Shown: positions 1-11,100, counted from the first letter of the stretch. The stretch is 64,000 nucleotides of DNA from Xanthomonas sacchari (GCF_040529065.1 NZ_CP132343.1:3534001-3598000); one strand, 5' to 3'. Notes: a model not told the origin generated them from the letters alone. Numbers and translations: made by a program.

Positions 1-407
1 GGCGTGGACGCGATGGCCCACACGGTGGTGGAGCCGATCTGCGGATAGGTGCTGCGATCGTAGTAGCGGAACTGGCGGCGATCGGCGGAGAGCGTGCCCA
101 GGCCGGCACCGTCGGTACCGAACCAGACCCGGTTCTGCGCATCGACGTGCACCGACCAGATCTTGTTGGCGTGCAGGCCGTCCTCGATCCGCCAGATGCG
201 GTAGCCGCGTCCGTCGAAGCGCGCCAGGCCGTCACCGCTGGCCAGCCACAGATAGCCGAGCTTATCCTCGGCGAAGCCATTGATGCTGTTGGACGGCAGG
301 CCGTCGGCCACGGTCAGCTGGCGCGGCTGCGGCGTCGGCGGCACTGCCGCGCCGGCGACCGCGGACCACGCCAGCAGCAGCCATCCCAAGATCCGTCTCG
401 ACCGCAT
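1..407 (-). CDS. Beta-propeller sensor protein, N-terminal part (runs off the left edge)
   Basis: The ATG at 407 follows GGAGACAGAGG, a good ribosome binding site. Translation gives an exported protein starting MRSRRILGWLLLAWSAVAGA, then a stretch starting RQLTVADGLPSNSINGF and repeated blades of the type GYLWLASGDGLARFDG and NRVWFGTDGAGL. These are the two-component regulator propeller repeats (Reg_prop) found in periplasmic sensor halves of hybrid kinases and diguanylate cyclases. Only about 135 residues lie in the window, so the output domain (kinase, GGDEF or other) is unknown. The gene ends are about 95 bases from the next gene on the same strand, which encodes a paralogous propeller sensor, so the two may be co-transcribed. 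Confidence 0.8.
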   Translation of the reverse strand, partial: MRSRRILGWLLLAWSAVAGAAVPPTPQPRQLTVADGLPSNSINGFAEDKLGYLWLASGDGLARFDGRGYRIWRIEDGLHANKIWSVHVDAQNRVWFGTDGAGLGTLSADRRQFRYYDRSTYPQIGSTTVWAIAST

Positions 408-501
408 CGCCTCTGTCTCCCCCCGACGGGCATCCGTCCCGCGTCACCGGCGCCATCGTCGGCGATAAACGCCAGCGCTGGCAACCGCGGCATGCATCGG
501 C

Positions 502-3500
502 TCAGACCGGCGGTGGCGCGCCGTCCAGCACCGCGTCGATGGCCGCTTCCAGCATCTGCCCGGTGACCGGCTTGCGCACGAATCCGGCGAATCCGGCAGC
601 GCGCGCGGCGGCCTCGGCCTCACCGTCGGAGCGCGCAGTCACCGCCACCAGCGGGAAGCCATGGCCCAGCGCACGCAACTGCCGCGCCAGCGCCAGGCCG
701 TCGAGCGCCGGCAGGTCCAGGTCGAGCAAGCCGATGTCGAAGCTGCCCTGGCTGGCTTCGGTGAGCGCTTCCAGGCCGTGCGCGGCCCAGGCCACTTGGT
801 GGCCGCGGCCCCGCAGCAACTCGATCATCACCTGCGCCACGGTCGGTTCGTCCTCGACCAGCAGGATGCGCAGCGCAGTGCGCGCCCGCGGCGCCACCGC
901 CGGCGCCGCCGGCTCCTGCGCCAGGCGCCAGCGCAGCGGCAGGCCCACGCGGAAACGCGCGCCATGCCCGAGCCGGCTCTCGACCTGGATGCGCCCGCCC
1001 ATCGCCATCGCCAGTTCCTGGCTGATCGCCAGGCCCAGGCCGCTACCGCCCTGGCGCACCGCGGTGCGCGGCCCGTCGCCCTGCTCGAAGCGCTGGAACA
1101 GCCGCGCCTGTTGTTCGACGCCGATGCCCGGGCCGGTGTCGGCGACCTCGATGCACAGCCCGTGGCCGTCCTGCGTCGGCGCGACCGTCAGCGCAACCGA
1201 ACCGCTGCTGGTGAACTTGATCGCGTTGCCGAGCAGGTTCAGCAGGATCTGCCGCACCCGCAGCGCATCGCCCTCCACCGTGGTCGGGCCGGGCATGGCG
1301 TCGTGCAGATCGAAGCGCAGCCCGCGCGCCTGCGCCAGCGGCGCCATCAGGTTGACCACTTCGGCGATCAGCGCCTGCAATGCGAACGGCTGCGACTCCA
1401 GGCGCAGGCGCCCGGCCTCGATCCGCGCCAGGTCCAGCGCGTCGTTGACCAGGTGCAGCAGGTGCGTGCCGGCGCGGCGGATCGACTCGGTGTAGCCGCG
1501 CTGCTTGGGGTCCAGCGGCGTGGCCAGCAGCAGTTCGCTCATGCCCAGCACCCCGGTCAGCGGCGTGCGCACCTCGTGGCCCAGCGTGGCCAGGAAGCGG
1601 GTCTTGGCCAGCGAGGCCTGTTCGGCCAGTTCCTGCTTGTGCAGGGCCAGTTCCCAGGCGTGCTGGCGGCCCAGGCGGCGCCGGTAGGCGCGCAGCGACA
1701 CCAGCAGCAGCAGGCCGGCCGCGGCGAGCAACCCGACGATGCCCCAGACGCTGCGCCACCACGGCGGCTGCACCTGGAACGGCAGGCGCAGCGTCGGCGA
1801 CCACGCGCCATTGCGGGTGCGCGCCTGGATCTCCAGCACCTGCGCGCCGTCGGGCAGTTGCGGCAGGGTGCGTTCGCCGCTGGCGCCGGTGCTGACCCAG
1901 TCGCGGTCGTAGCCCGGCAGGCGGAACCGGTAGACGATGTGTTCGGGATCGATGTACGACAGCAACCGCACCGCCACGCGCAGGTCGCGATCGTCCGAGC
2001 GCAAGGTGAAGTCGCCGCGCGTCGGCAGGCTCAGCAGGCGCGGGCCGCGCCGCACCTGCACGCTCTCCATGCTCAGCGCCAGCGGCACCGGCACCGGATC
2101 CGGCTGCTGGGTGTCCAGCAGCGCCACGCTGCCGTCGGCGGCCGCGGCCACCAGTACCCCGTCGGCGGTCATCAGCAGGCCGCGCCGGACCAGTTCCTGG
2201 CTGCCGAGCCCGTCGCGGGTGCCGAACGCGCGCACCGCCGGGGTGCGCCGCGGATCGACCCGGAACAGGCCGCGGCGCATGCCCAGCCACGCGCGCCCCT
2301 GCGGATCGGCGACCAGTGCGCTGGACTCGGTGGCCGGCAGCCCGTCGGCCACCGCGTAGCGCTGGCTGCGCTGCCACCTGCCGCCGGTGCGCCGCCACAG
2401 TTCCAGCCCGGACAGCCGGTGCACCCACAGCGTGCGCGCGTCGGCGAAGGCGAACGACTGCACTTTCTCGCCGGCCAGTTCCGGCGGCGTGCGGAACTGG
2501 CCGGCCGCGTCGTCCCACTGCTGGAACTGTTCGGCGGCCACCCACGGCGTGCCGTCCGGCGCCATCGCCAACGCCGCGATGTCGGTGCCGGCCAGGCCGT
2601 GCTGGCCGCCGGGAATGTTCTGCAGCACGCGGCCGTCGCCATCGCGCACCTGCACGCCATAGCCCGGTGCGCCGATCCACAGCCGCTGGCGCGCGTCCAG
2701 TTGCAGCCAGGCGAGCGTGCCGTCCGGGATCGCATCGGCCTCGCCGGCGGCGCGGGTCCAGCGCTGCAGCGGGCCGCCGTCCAGCGGGCCACGCAACAGC
2801 ACGCTGCTGCCGCCGATCCACAGCGCGCCGCGCGGGTCGTCCAGCACCGACAGCGTGCGTCCGCTGGGCGCGCCGTTGGACCAGTGCGGCGCGCTCAGCG
2901 CACCGCTGGTGGTATCGAGGCGGAACACGCTGGCGCCGGCGCCTAGCAGCCACACCCCGCCCGCGCGCGCCGGCGCCAGGCCGACGTACTGGTCGGCGGG
3001 CAGGCCCTGCGCGGTGCCCAGCACCGCCAGCCGGCGCCAGTCCGGACGCAGGTAGCCCAGGCCGCGGGTCGGCAGCGGCACCCACAGGCCGCCCTCGCGA
3101 TCGCGCAGCAGGGTCTCCACCACGCTGGCGCCGGACACCGCCGCGCCGCCGGTGTCCACCCGCCGCGCCGGCCCGTCGGCTGGCTTGTGCCACAGGCCTT
3201 CGCCATTGCCGAGCCAGTAGCCGCCGGCGCCGTCCTCGGCGATCGCGTTGGCGGCGCGGTGCAGCGCGCCGATCCAGTCCGCGCGCAACCAGCGCCCGGC
3301 ACGGTCGCGCCGGAACAGGCCGGTGTTGCCGCTGAACCACAGGCCATCGCTGAGCCGGGTGATCGACATGATCACCTGCTCCTCCTGCGGCATGCCGTCG
3401 TCGATGCGGTAGGCGCTGGCGTGGCGGCCGTCGTAGCGCACCAGGCCCTTGAAGGTGCCCACCCACAACACCCCGGCGTCGTCGAAGGCCAGGGTCAGCA

Positions 3501-4071
3501 CCGCGCTGTCGAGCAGCGCGTCCACCTTCGGGTCGCCGGCACGGATGCGCTGCACCCGGCCATCGTCGCCCAGCCGGTACAGGCCACCGCGGTAGGTGCC
3601 GAAGAACACCGCATCGCCGCGGCTGGCGATAGCGAACACCTCGTCGCTGCGCATCGCCGGCTGCGTGGCCATGTTGAAGTGACGGAAGCCGCGCCGGTCC
3701 GCGCCGAGCATGCTGAGGCCACCGCCCTCGCAGGCCACCCAGATGCGGTCGCGCGCGTCGATGTGCAGGTCCTGCACGTAATTGCAGCGCAGCGACGCCG
3801 GATCGGCCGGGTCGTGGCGCCAGACCCGGAACTCGCGCCCGTCGTAGCGGGCCAGGCCATCGCCACTGGCGATCCACAGATACCCGTCGCGGTCCAGCTG
3901 CAGCCCGGAGATGTCGCTGGACGGCAGCCCCTGCTCGCTGGAGAACACCCGAAAGCGCGGCAGTTGCGGCACCCCGGCCCAGGCGTCGGCGCAGACGCCG
4001 GCCAACGCCAACAGGCAGGCCAGCCCCCAGCAGCGCCACCGGCGTGGGGGATGCGGGATGGGCATGGACAT
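502..4071 (-). CDS. Hybrid sensor histidine kinase with periplasmic beta-propeller and C-terminal receiver
   Basis: About 1189 residues. A signal sequence (residues 1-30) is followed by some 700 residues of propeller blades (GYLWIASGDGLARYDG type), a Y_Y_Y domain (about 700-775), a membrane segment near 790-815, a HisKA domain with LGHEVRTPL (phosphoacceptor His about 832), a HATPase with NLLGNAIKF, DTGPGIG and GLGLAIS, and a receiver domain with the acidic pair EDE and phosphoacceptor Asp about 1117 in LLDLDLP. The protein should sense a periplasmic ligand and relay phosphate to its own receiver; no partner regulator is next to it. The start is uncertain: GTG 4104, ATG 4071 and ATG 4065 are in frame. 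GGAG at 4074-4077 fits ATG 4065 slightly better than 4071. Confidence 0.9.
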   Translation of the reverse strand: MSMPIPHPPRRWRCWGLACLLALAGVCADAWAGVPQLPRFRVFSSEQGLPSSDISGLQLDRDGYLWIASGDGLARYDGREFRVWRHDPADPASLRCNYVQDLHIDARDRIWVACEGGGLSMLGADRRGFRHFNMATQPAMRSDEVFAIASRGDAVFFGTYRGGLYRLGDDGRVQRIRAGDPKVDALLDSAVLTLAFDDAGVLWVGTFKGLVRYDGRHASAYRIDDGMPQEEQVIMSITRLSDGLWFSGNTGLFRRDRAGRWLRADWIGALHRAANAIAEDGAGGYWLGNGEGLWHKPADGPARRVDTGGAAVSGASVVETLLRDREGGLWVPLPTRGLGYLRPDWRRLAVLGTAQGLPADQYVGLAPARAGGVWLLGAGASVFRLDTTSGALSAPHWSNGAPSGRTLSVLDDPRGALWIGGSSVLLRGPLDGGPLQRWTRAAGEADAIPDGTLAWLQLDARQRLWIGAPGYGVQVRDGDGRVLQNIPGGQHGLAGTDIAALAMAPDGTPWVAAEQFQQWDDAAGQFRTPPELAGEKVQSFAFADARTLWVHRLSGLELWRRTGGRWQRSQRYAVADGLPATESSALVADPQGRAWLGMRRGLFRVDPRRTPAVRAFGTRDGLGSQELVRRGLLMTADGVLVAAAADGSVALLDTQQPDPVPVPLALSMESVQVRRGPRLLSLPTRGDFTLRSDDRDLRVAVRLLSYIDPEHIVYRFRLPGYDRDWVSTGASGERTLPQLPDGAQVLEIQARTRNGAWSPTLRLPFQVQPPWWRSVWGIVGLLAAAGLLLLVSLRAYRRRLGRQHAWELALHKQELAEQASLAKTRFLATLGHEVRTPLTGVLGMSELLLATPLDPKQRGYTESIRRAGTHLLHLVNDALDLARIEAGRLRLESQPFALQALIAEVVNLMAPLAQARGLRFDLHDAMPGPTTVEGDALRVRQILLNLLGNAIKFTSSGSVALTVAPTQDGHGLCIEVADTGPGIGVEQQARLFQRFEQGDGPRTAVRQGGSGLGLAISQELAMAMGGRIQVESRLGHGARFRVGLPLRWRLAQEPAAPAVAPRARTALRILLVEDEPTVAQVMIELLRGRGHQVAWAAHGLEALTEASQGSFDIGLLDLDLPALDGLALARQLRALGHGFPLVAVTARSDGEAEAAARAAGFAGFVRKPVTGQMLEAAIDAVLDGAPPPV

Positions 4072-4296
4072 CGGCTCCGGCAAAGGACGTCGGCGGATGA
4101 ACACCGGCGCACTGCCGGGGCCGGACGCGCGGGGCGGCCGCTCCGTGTGCCGCTCGCCGCGGCAGCGTTCTTATACCGCGCGGCCGCGGAAAAATCACAC
4201 CTGTCGCGGCGTGCAACGAACCGTTACGTGGCGCAGGTGCGCAGCCGGGCCGGACTGTGACTAGAATCCGGCGACCCTCCCAGCGCGGCCCGCTTC

Positions 4297-4965
4297 ATGC
4301 TCAAACCCTCTCTCGTGGCACTCCTGCTGGCCTTGCCGGGCGCCGCCCTGGCCGCGCCGGCACAGTACGCGCTGGACCCGGTACACACGCGGGTGCTGTT
4401 CGCGATCGAGCACGCCGGCTTCTCCAAGGCGCTGGGTACCGTGTCCGGCAGCACCGGCACCCTGGTGTTCGACCCGGACGACTGGCGCAGCGCGCGGCTG
4501 CAGGCGCGGGTGCCGTTGCAGCGTCTGGATCTGGGCGATGCCAAGTGGAACCGCGCCGCGCTGGCGCACAACCTGCTCGACGGCGAGCGCTACCCGGAGG
4601 CGCAGTTCGTCTCCACCCGCGTCGAACCCATCGACGCTCAGCACGCCAAGGTGATCGGGCAGTTGACCCTGCACGGCGTCACCCGCGAGGTGACACTGGA
4701 CGTGACCCTGAACGCGGTCAAGCGCCATCCGCTGCCGCCGTTCCGCCGCACCGCCGGCTTCTCCGCCACCACGACCCTGCAGCGCGCCGACTTCGGCATC
4801 AGTGCCTGGCCGTCGGTGATCGGCGGCACGGTGGAGCTGCGCATCGAGGCCGAGGCCACCCGCGAAGGCGGCGCCAAGGCCGAGCCGGATCCGGCACCGG
4901 GCACCGCGCCCGCCGCTCCCACCGACACCACCACCGCGCCGAATGCGCAGGACGGCACGCCATGA
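4297..4965 (+). CDS. YceI family periplasmic lipid-binding-like protein (first of two)
   Basis: 222 residues with a signal peptide (MLKPSLVALLLALPGAALA) and a YceI lipocalin-like barrel, recognisable from YALDPVHTRVLFAIEHAGFS at the mature N-terminus and VIGQLTLHGVTREVTL in the middle. Family members bind isoprenoid-type lipids such as ubiquinone precursors in the periplasm. The last 25 residues are a Pro/Ala/Thr-rich tail that the downstream paralogue lacks. The stop codon overlaps the start of the cytochrome b561 gene (ATGA at 4962-4965), so the two are translationally coupled. A TAGAAT hexamer at 4262-4267 may be the -10 box. Confidence 0.88.
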   Translation: MLKPSLVALLLALPGAALAAPAQYALDPVHTRVLFAIEHAGFSKALGTVSGSTGTLVFDPDDWRSARLQARVPLQRLDLGDAKWNRAALAHNLLDGERYPEAQFVSTRVEPIDAQHAKVIGQLTLHGVTREVTLDVTLNAVKRHPLPPFRRTAGFSATTTLQRADFGISAWPSVIGGTVELRIEAEATREGGAKAEPDPAPGTAPAAPTDTTTAPNAQDGTP

Positions 4966-5528
4966 GCGCCCGCAATACCCGCGACCGCTGGGGCAGCGTC
5001 AGCCAGACCCTGCACTGGCTGATCGCCGCGCTGATCCTGCTGCTCGGCGTGGTCGGCCTGACCATGGGCGAGCTGCCGAAGACGCCCAAGTATTTCTGGG
5101 TCTACACCGCGCACAAGTCGCTGGGCCTGACCGTGCTGGCGCTGGTGATCGCGCGGCTGGGCTGGCGCCTGTACGCCGGCGCGCCCAAGCCGGTGCCGGG
5201 CACGCCCGGCTGGCAGGAGCGCATCGCCGACGGCACCCACGCCTTGCTGTACGTGATGATCTTCGCCATCCCGCTGTCCGGCTGGCTGTACGACTCGGCC
5301 AGCGGCCTGCGCCCGTTCCGCTGGTTCGGCCTGGTCGCCGTGCCCAAGCTCAGCGCCCCGAACGAGCACCTGCGCGACCTGTCGCACACGGTGCACGAAT
5401 GGGGCTTCTGGCTGCTGATCGCGGTGGTCCTGGCGCATGCCGGCGCCGCCTTCTACCACCACCTGTTCCAACGCGATGCCACCCTGGCGCGGATGCTGCC
5501 GCGCGGCTGGCTCACCCCCAAGTCCTGA
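4962..5528 (+). CDS. Cytochrome b561 family protein
   Basis: 188 residues with four predicted membrane helices and the conserved His residues of the cytochrome b561/CybB family: SVSQTLHWLIAALI in helix 1, YTAHKSLGL, GTHALLYVMIFAIPLSG and LSHTVHEWGFWLLIAVVLAHAG. It should bind two b hemes in the inner membrane and pass electrons between quinone and a periplasmic acceptor. It lies between two yceI genes, overlapping the first by ATGA and followed by the second after 12 bases. YceI and b561 are often neighbours or fused in proteobacteria, which suggests a shared electron-transfer or quinone-related role (inference). Confidence 0.9.
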   Translation: MSARNTRDRWGSVSQTLHWLIAALILLLGVVGLTMGELPKTPKYFWVYTAHKSLGLTVLALVIARLGWRLYAGAPKPVPGTPGWQERIADGTHALLYVMIFAIPLSGWLYDSASGLRPFRWFGLVAVPKLSAPNEHLRDLSHTVHEWGFWLLIAVVLAHAGAAFYHHLFQRDATLARMLPRGWLTPKS

Positions 5529-5540
5529 GGAGCTGTTTCG

Positions 5541-6110
5541 ATGTCCACCCGTTTCGCGTCCCCCGCCGCCGTTGCCGCCAGCCTGGTGGCCCTGCTCGCC
5601 GCCGCCCCCGCGGTGCGGGCCGCCGACTATGTGCAGGCCCCCGGCTCCACCCTGGTGTTCGCCAGCAAGTACGACGGCGAAGTGTTCACCGGCCAGTTCC
5701 CCGGCTTCGACACCAAGCTCAGCTTCGACCCGGCCAACCTGGCCGGCGCCAAGCTCGACGTGACCATCCCGCTGGCCGGCGCCAAGAGCGGCAACACCGA
5801 CCGCGACTCCACCCTGCAGGGCGCGGATTTCTTCGACGTGGCCAAGTTCGCCACCGCGCACTACCGCGCCGACAAGTTCCGCGCGCTGGGCAACAACCAG
5901 TTCGCCGCCGACGGCACCCTGGAACTGCGCGGCGTGTCCAAGCCGGTGACCCTGACCTTCACTTGGACCCCGGGCGCGCAGCCGGTGCTGGCCGGCAAGG
6001 CCACGGTCAAGCGCCTGGACTTCGGCGTGGGCGGCGGCGACTGGGCCGATACCAAGACCATTCCCAACGAAACCGCGATCAGCACCAAGGTGGTGTTCAA
6101 GGCGAAGTGA
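5541..6110 (+). CDS. YceI family periplasmic protein (second of two)
   Basis: 189 residues: a signal peptide ending near VRAADYV and a complete YceI barrel without tail (STLVFASKYDGEVFTGQF, then ELRGVSKPVTLTFTW and VKRLDFGVGGGDWADT). It follows the cytochrome b561 gene by 12 bases, with TGAGGAGC as ribosome binding site, and closes the operon, which ends at a strong hairpin terminator (6142-6179). It differs clearly from the upstream YceI and so looks like an old paralogue, not a recent duplication. Ligand unknown. Confidence 0.9.
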   Translation: MSTRFASPAAVAASLVALLAAAPAVRAADYVQAPGSTLVFASKYDGEVFTGQFPGFDTKLSFDPANLAGAKLDVTIPLAGAKSGNTDRDSTLQGADFFDVAKFATAHYRADKFRALGNNQFAADGTLELRGVSKPVTLTFTWTPGAQPVLAGKATVKRLDFGVGGGDWADTKTIPNETAISTKVVFKAK

Positions 6111-6141
6111 TTCGCCACAGGCCGCGGGCGCGCGGCCGCTG

Positions 6142-6179
6142 AGCGGCGGATTTCCTCGTCGGGTCCGCCGCTTTTTTTA
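6142..6179 (+). terminator. Rho-independent terminator of the yceI-b561-yceI operon
   Basis: Perfect 9-bp stem AGCGGCGGA (6142-6150) with TCCGCCGCT (6164-6172), a 13-base loop, then a run of T. It separates the operon from the convergent gene at 6188. Confidence 0.85.
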
Positions 6180-6187
6180 TGCGCGTC

Positions 6188-6427
6188 TTACACGCGTTCG
6201 GCCGCGGCCGCCAACCAGGCGCGCACGCCGTCCGCATCGAACGGCCAGTCCAGTTCGCGCCCGTCGGCGGCGCGCAGCACCGGCACGCGCACGCCATAGC
6301 GCGCCTCCAGCGCGTCGTCGTCATCGATGAAAACGCTTTCCAGGTCGGCCACGCGCGCCTGCGCCAGCACCTGCAGGGCCTGGTCGCACAGATGGCAGTC
6401 GTCGCGCTGGTACAGGGTCAAGGACAT
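6188..6427 (-). CDS. Glutaredoxin-like (DUF836) thioredoxin-fold protein
   Basis: 79 residues starting MSLTLYQRDDCHLCDQALQV. The CHLC pair near residues 11-14 and the following VPVLRAADGRELDWPFD region match the small glutaredoxin-like family PF05768, whose members are thought to act in thiol-disulfide exchange. In-frame GTG 6499 would extend it by 24 residues, but the upstream residues are not conserved-looking and would overlap the sdaA promoter, so ATG 6427 is preferred. It is divergent from sdaA. Confidence 0.8.
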   Translation of the reverse strand: MSLTLYQRDDCHLCDQALQVLAQARVADLESVFIDDDDALEARYGVRVPVLRAADGRELDWPFDADGVRAWLAAAAERV

Positions 6428-6513
6428 GCTCGCGTCCAATGTTGCGCTGCGGACCTGTGCCGCGCGCCGGAAGCATAGAATAGACGGTCTTTCGCCCACC
6501 CTTCGGCACGCGC

Positions 6514-7896
<1,383 letters not shown>

Positions 7897-8010
7897 GCCA
7901 CCCCGATGGACGCTGGCCCACCCGATCACCAGCGTCCTGACTGCCGCGCGCATCAAGATCCGCGCGGCGTTGCCGCTAACGACAAAGACGTCGGCCGATC
8001 CGGCATTGGC

Positions 8011-11000
8011 ATGCTCTTGCGGTTTCCATACGCCTCCTGGCGCCTGCTGGCGCTACAGCTGGCCATGCTCTCGACAGCGTGGAGCGCGTGTGTGCCGCAG
8101 GCGCGGGCATTGCAGCCGGACAAGCAGTTCAACCACTACGAGCGCGAAGGCTGGGGGCTAGACCAGGGCCTGCCGCAGCTGAGCGTGCAGGCGTTCGCGC
8201 AGGACCGCCAGGGCTATCTGTGGATCGGCACGATGGGCGGGCTGACCCGCTTCGACGGCGTGCGCATGACCTCGTTCAACGAGGGCGCGCCGGCGCACCT
8301 GCCCGGCAACCTGATCAAGGCGCTGCACATCGACCCCGCCGGCACGCTGTGGATCGGCACCTACCGCGGCCTGTCGCGCTACCGCGACGGGCGCTTCAGC
8401 ACGCTGCTGCCACAGGATCCGCAGGCGCCACTGCTCAACATCGAGGCGATCGCGACCGATGCGCACGGCACCGTGCTGGTCGCGGCGCAGGATGGCGTGT
8501 ACGCGGTACAGGGCGATCGCCTGCAACTGCGCCACCGCATCGCCAGCGGCGCCTCTGCGCTGTTGCCGCGCGCCGACGCGCTGTGGGTGGGCACGCGCGG
8601 CGAAGTGCTGCGCTTCGTCGCCGGCCAGGACGCGCCGGTGTCGCTGCCGTTGCCGCAGGAGGCCGCCGCGGTGTCGGTGCAGCATCTGCTGGAGGCGCAA
8701 GGCACGCTGTGGGCCGGCACCCGCGACGGCCTGCTGCAGCGCCGCGACGGGCGCTGGCAATGGCTGCCCGATGCAGACGGGATCAGCCGGCGCGCCGTGC
8801 TGGCCCTGTTCGAGGACAGCGACCGGAACCTGTGGGTGGGACAGCCCGGCGCGCTGCTGCGCGTGCGCGATGGCGCCATCGTCGAACGCACCCCGGAAAA
8901 CAAGCCGAACGTCGGTGTCAACGCGATCTTCGAGGATCGCGAGCGCAACCTGTGGCTGGGCAGCAGTTGGAACGGCGCCACGCGGCTGTGGAATGGCTGG
9001 ACGCGTCGCTACAGCACGCACGAGGGCCTGGACGATGCGCTGGTGTGGACCCTGGCGCGCGATCCGGACGGATCGCTGTGGGCCGGCACCGACAGCGGCC
9101 TGTCGCAGCTGCGCGATGGCCGCTACCAGCAGGTGCTGACGCTGGCGCAATTGCACAACGAAGCGCCCTACACCTTGCTGGCCGAGCCCGGACAGCTGTG
9201 GATCGGCACCCGCCACGGCGCCGCCCTGTACCGCGACGGCCGGCTCGGCCAGCCGGACTGGCTGGCACCGCTGCGCGACCTGCAGATCAGCGGGATCGTC
9301 CGCGATCGCGCGCAGCGGCTGTGGTTCGCCAGCACCGACGGCCTGTTCCGCGTCGACGGCACGCGGCTGCGCCGCTACGGCACGGCCGAGGGCCTGCGCG
9401 ATCCGCGCGTGCGGCTGATCCACGAGACCCGCGACGGGCGCCTGTTGATCGGCGCGCAGTCGGGCCTGTACGCACTGCGCGGCGAGCGCCTGGTGGCACT
9501 GGCTCCGCCGGGTTCGGCGCTGGCCAGCGCCGACATCACCGCGATCCACGAACTGCCCGGCGGGCAATGGCTGGTCGGCACCCTCAACGAGCAGTTGTGG
9601 CTGTTCGACGGCACGCACTGGTACGCGTTCGGCGAGCAGGACGGGCTGCCGGTGAACGCCGCGTTCTTCATCGCCGACGACGGCCGCGGCGCGATCTGGG
9701 TGGCCGGGCTGCGCGGGGTCTACCGCGTGCGCCTGGCCGACCTGCAGCGCCACGCGGCGTCGCCGCAAGCGCCGCTGAATGCCGAACTGATGCTCACCGA
9801 GCGCGCGCAGCGCCACGGCGGCGTGCAGGGCATGTGCTGCAACGGCGCCGGCAACGGCAAGGGCTTCATCGAGCACGGCACGCTGTGGCTGCCCAGCCGC
9901 GATGGGGTGGTCGCGCTGGACACCGCCGGCATCGTCAAGAATCCGGTGGCGCCGCAGCCGGTGGTGGAGCGGGTACGTGCGCTGGGCCTGTGGCTGACGC
10001 CGCAGGCGCTGCCCACCCCGCTGCCGGAAGCCGCGCGCGACCTCGACTTCGAGTTCACCGCCGCCTCGTTCCAGGCGCCGCAGAACGTCGAACTGCGCTA
10101 CCGCCTGCGCGGCTACGACCGCGGCTGGCGCACCCTCGACGACATCCGCCAGCGCTCGGTCAGCTACACCAACCTGCCCGGCGGCGACTACGTCTTCGAA
10201 GTCACCGGCAGCAACAACGCCGGCGTGTGGGCGGCAGCGCCGGCGCAGTTGCCGCTGCGGATCGCGTTGCGCTTCCAGGAAACGCCGTTCTACAAGCTGC
10301 TGCTGACGCTGGGCGCGTTCGCCCTGCTGCTGTGCGCGGTGGCCCTGGCACGGCTGCACAACCGGCGCCAGCGCGACATCCTCGAACGCCAGGTGCGCGA
10401 GCGCACCCAGGCATTGCAGGCGGCCAACCAGCGCCTGCAGGAGGCCAGCTTCACCGACGAGCTGACCCAGTTGCGCAACCGCCGCTACCTGTCGCTGCAC
10501 ATCCCCAGCGACATCGCGCTGTACCGGCGCATGGCCGCCAACGACGAGGACATGCTGTCCTCGGGCATGCTGTTCGCGCTGATCGACATCGACCATTTCA
10601 AGTCGATCAACGACAGCGGCGGACACCACACCGGCGACGCGGTGCTGCAGCAGATGGCGCAGTTGCTGGTGCGGCTGACCCGCGAGAGCGACTACGTGGT
10701 GCGCTGGGGCGGCGAGGAATTCCTGCTGGTGCTGCGCTCGGCGCCGCGCGAGAACCTCACCATGGCCGCCGAACGGCTGTGCCGCTCGGTCGCCGCGCAC
10801 CCGTTCGTGTTCGACCACGGGCGCCAGGGCCGGGTCACCTGCTCGATCGGGCTGGCCGAATTCCCGTTCGTGCACGACCCCGACAATCTGCTCGGCTGGG
10901 AGCAGTTGCTGGTGCTGGCCGACCGCGCGCTGTACCAGGCCAAGGCCAAGGGCCGCAACGGCTGGGCCGCGTACCGGCCGGTGCTGGGCGCGCAGGCCGA

Positions 11001-11100
11001 ACAGGTGCTGGCGGCGCTGCAGGAGCCGCTGGCGCAGATGGAGCGGCACGCCTGCCTGACCCTGGTGCACAACGGCGGCAGCCTGCCGCCACCCGCGTGA
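8011..11100 (+). CDS. Diguanylate cyclase with periplasmic beta-propeller sensor
   Basis: 1029 residues. Signal sequence (1-33), about 650 residues of propeller blades (GYLWIGTMGGLTRFDG, NLWVGQPGALL, GSLWAGTDSGLS), a Y_Y_Y domain (about 665-755), a membrane helix (YKLLLTLGAFALLLCAVALA), a short coiled-coil linker (RQRDILERQVRERTQALQAA) and a GGDEF domain. The active site is GGEEF at 900-904, and an RESD product-inhibition I-site lies five residues before it, so it should make cyclic di-GMP under feedback control. ATG 8011 starts right at the signal sequence; an upstream in-frame ATG at 7906 would add 35 unlikely residues. It shares architecture with the two sensors at 1-4071. Confidence 0.93.
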   Translation: MLLRFPYASWRLLALQLAMLSTAWSACVPQARALQPDKQFNHYEREGWGLDQGLPQLSVQAFAQDRQGYLWIGTMGGLTRFDGVRMTSFNEGAPAHLPGNLIKALHIDPAGTLWIGTYRGLSRYRDGRFSTLLPQDPQAPLLNIEAIATDAHGTVLVAAQDGVYAVQGDRLQLRHRIASGASALLPRADALWVGTRGEVLRFVAGQDAPVSLPLPQEAAAVSVQHLLEAQGTLWAGTRDGLLQRRDGRWQWLPDADGISRRAVLALFEDSDRNLWVGQPGALLRVRDGAIVERTPENKPNVGVNAIFEDRERNLWLGSSWNGATRLWNGWTRRYSTHEGLDDALVWTLARDPDGSLWAGTDSGLSQLRDGRYQQVLTLAQLHNEAPYTLLAEPGQLWIGTRHGAALYRDGRLGQPDWLAPLRDLQISGIVRDRAQRLWFASTDGLFRVDGTRLRRYGTAEGLRDPRVRLIHETRDGRLLIGAQSGLYALRGERLVALAPPGSALASADITAIHELPGGQWLVGTLNEQLWLFDGTHWYAFGEQDGLPVNAAFFIADDGRGAIWVAGLRGVYRVRLADLQRHAASPQAPLNAELMLTERAQRHGGVQGMCCNGAGNGKGFIEHGTLWLPSRDGVVALDTAGIVKNPVAPQPVVERVRALGLWLTPQALPTPLPEAARDLDFEFTAASFQAPQNVELRYRLRGYDRGWRTLDDIRQRSVSYTNLPGGDYVFEVTGSNNAGVWAAAPAQLPLRIALRFQETPFYKLLLTLGAFALLLCAVALARLHNRRQRDILERQVRERTQALQAANQRLQEASFTDELTQLRNRRYLSLHIPSDIALYRRMAANDEDMLSSGMLFALIDIDHFKSINDSGGHHTGDAVLQQMAQLLVRLTRESDYVVRWGGEEFLLVLRSAPRENLTMAAERLCRSVAAHPFVFDHGRQGRVTCSIGLAEFPFVHDPDNLLGWEQLLVLADRALYQAKAKGRNGWAAYRPVLGAQAEQVLAALQEPLAQMERHACLTLVHNGGSLPPPA

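Noticed and set aside
661-2946. Plus-strand open frame of 761 codons
   Set aside because: It is antisense to the hybrid histidine kinase and encodes Arg/Gln/His-rich sequence, the usual shadow of GC-rich genes.
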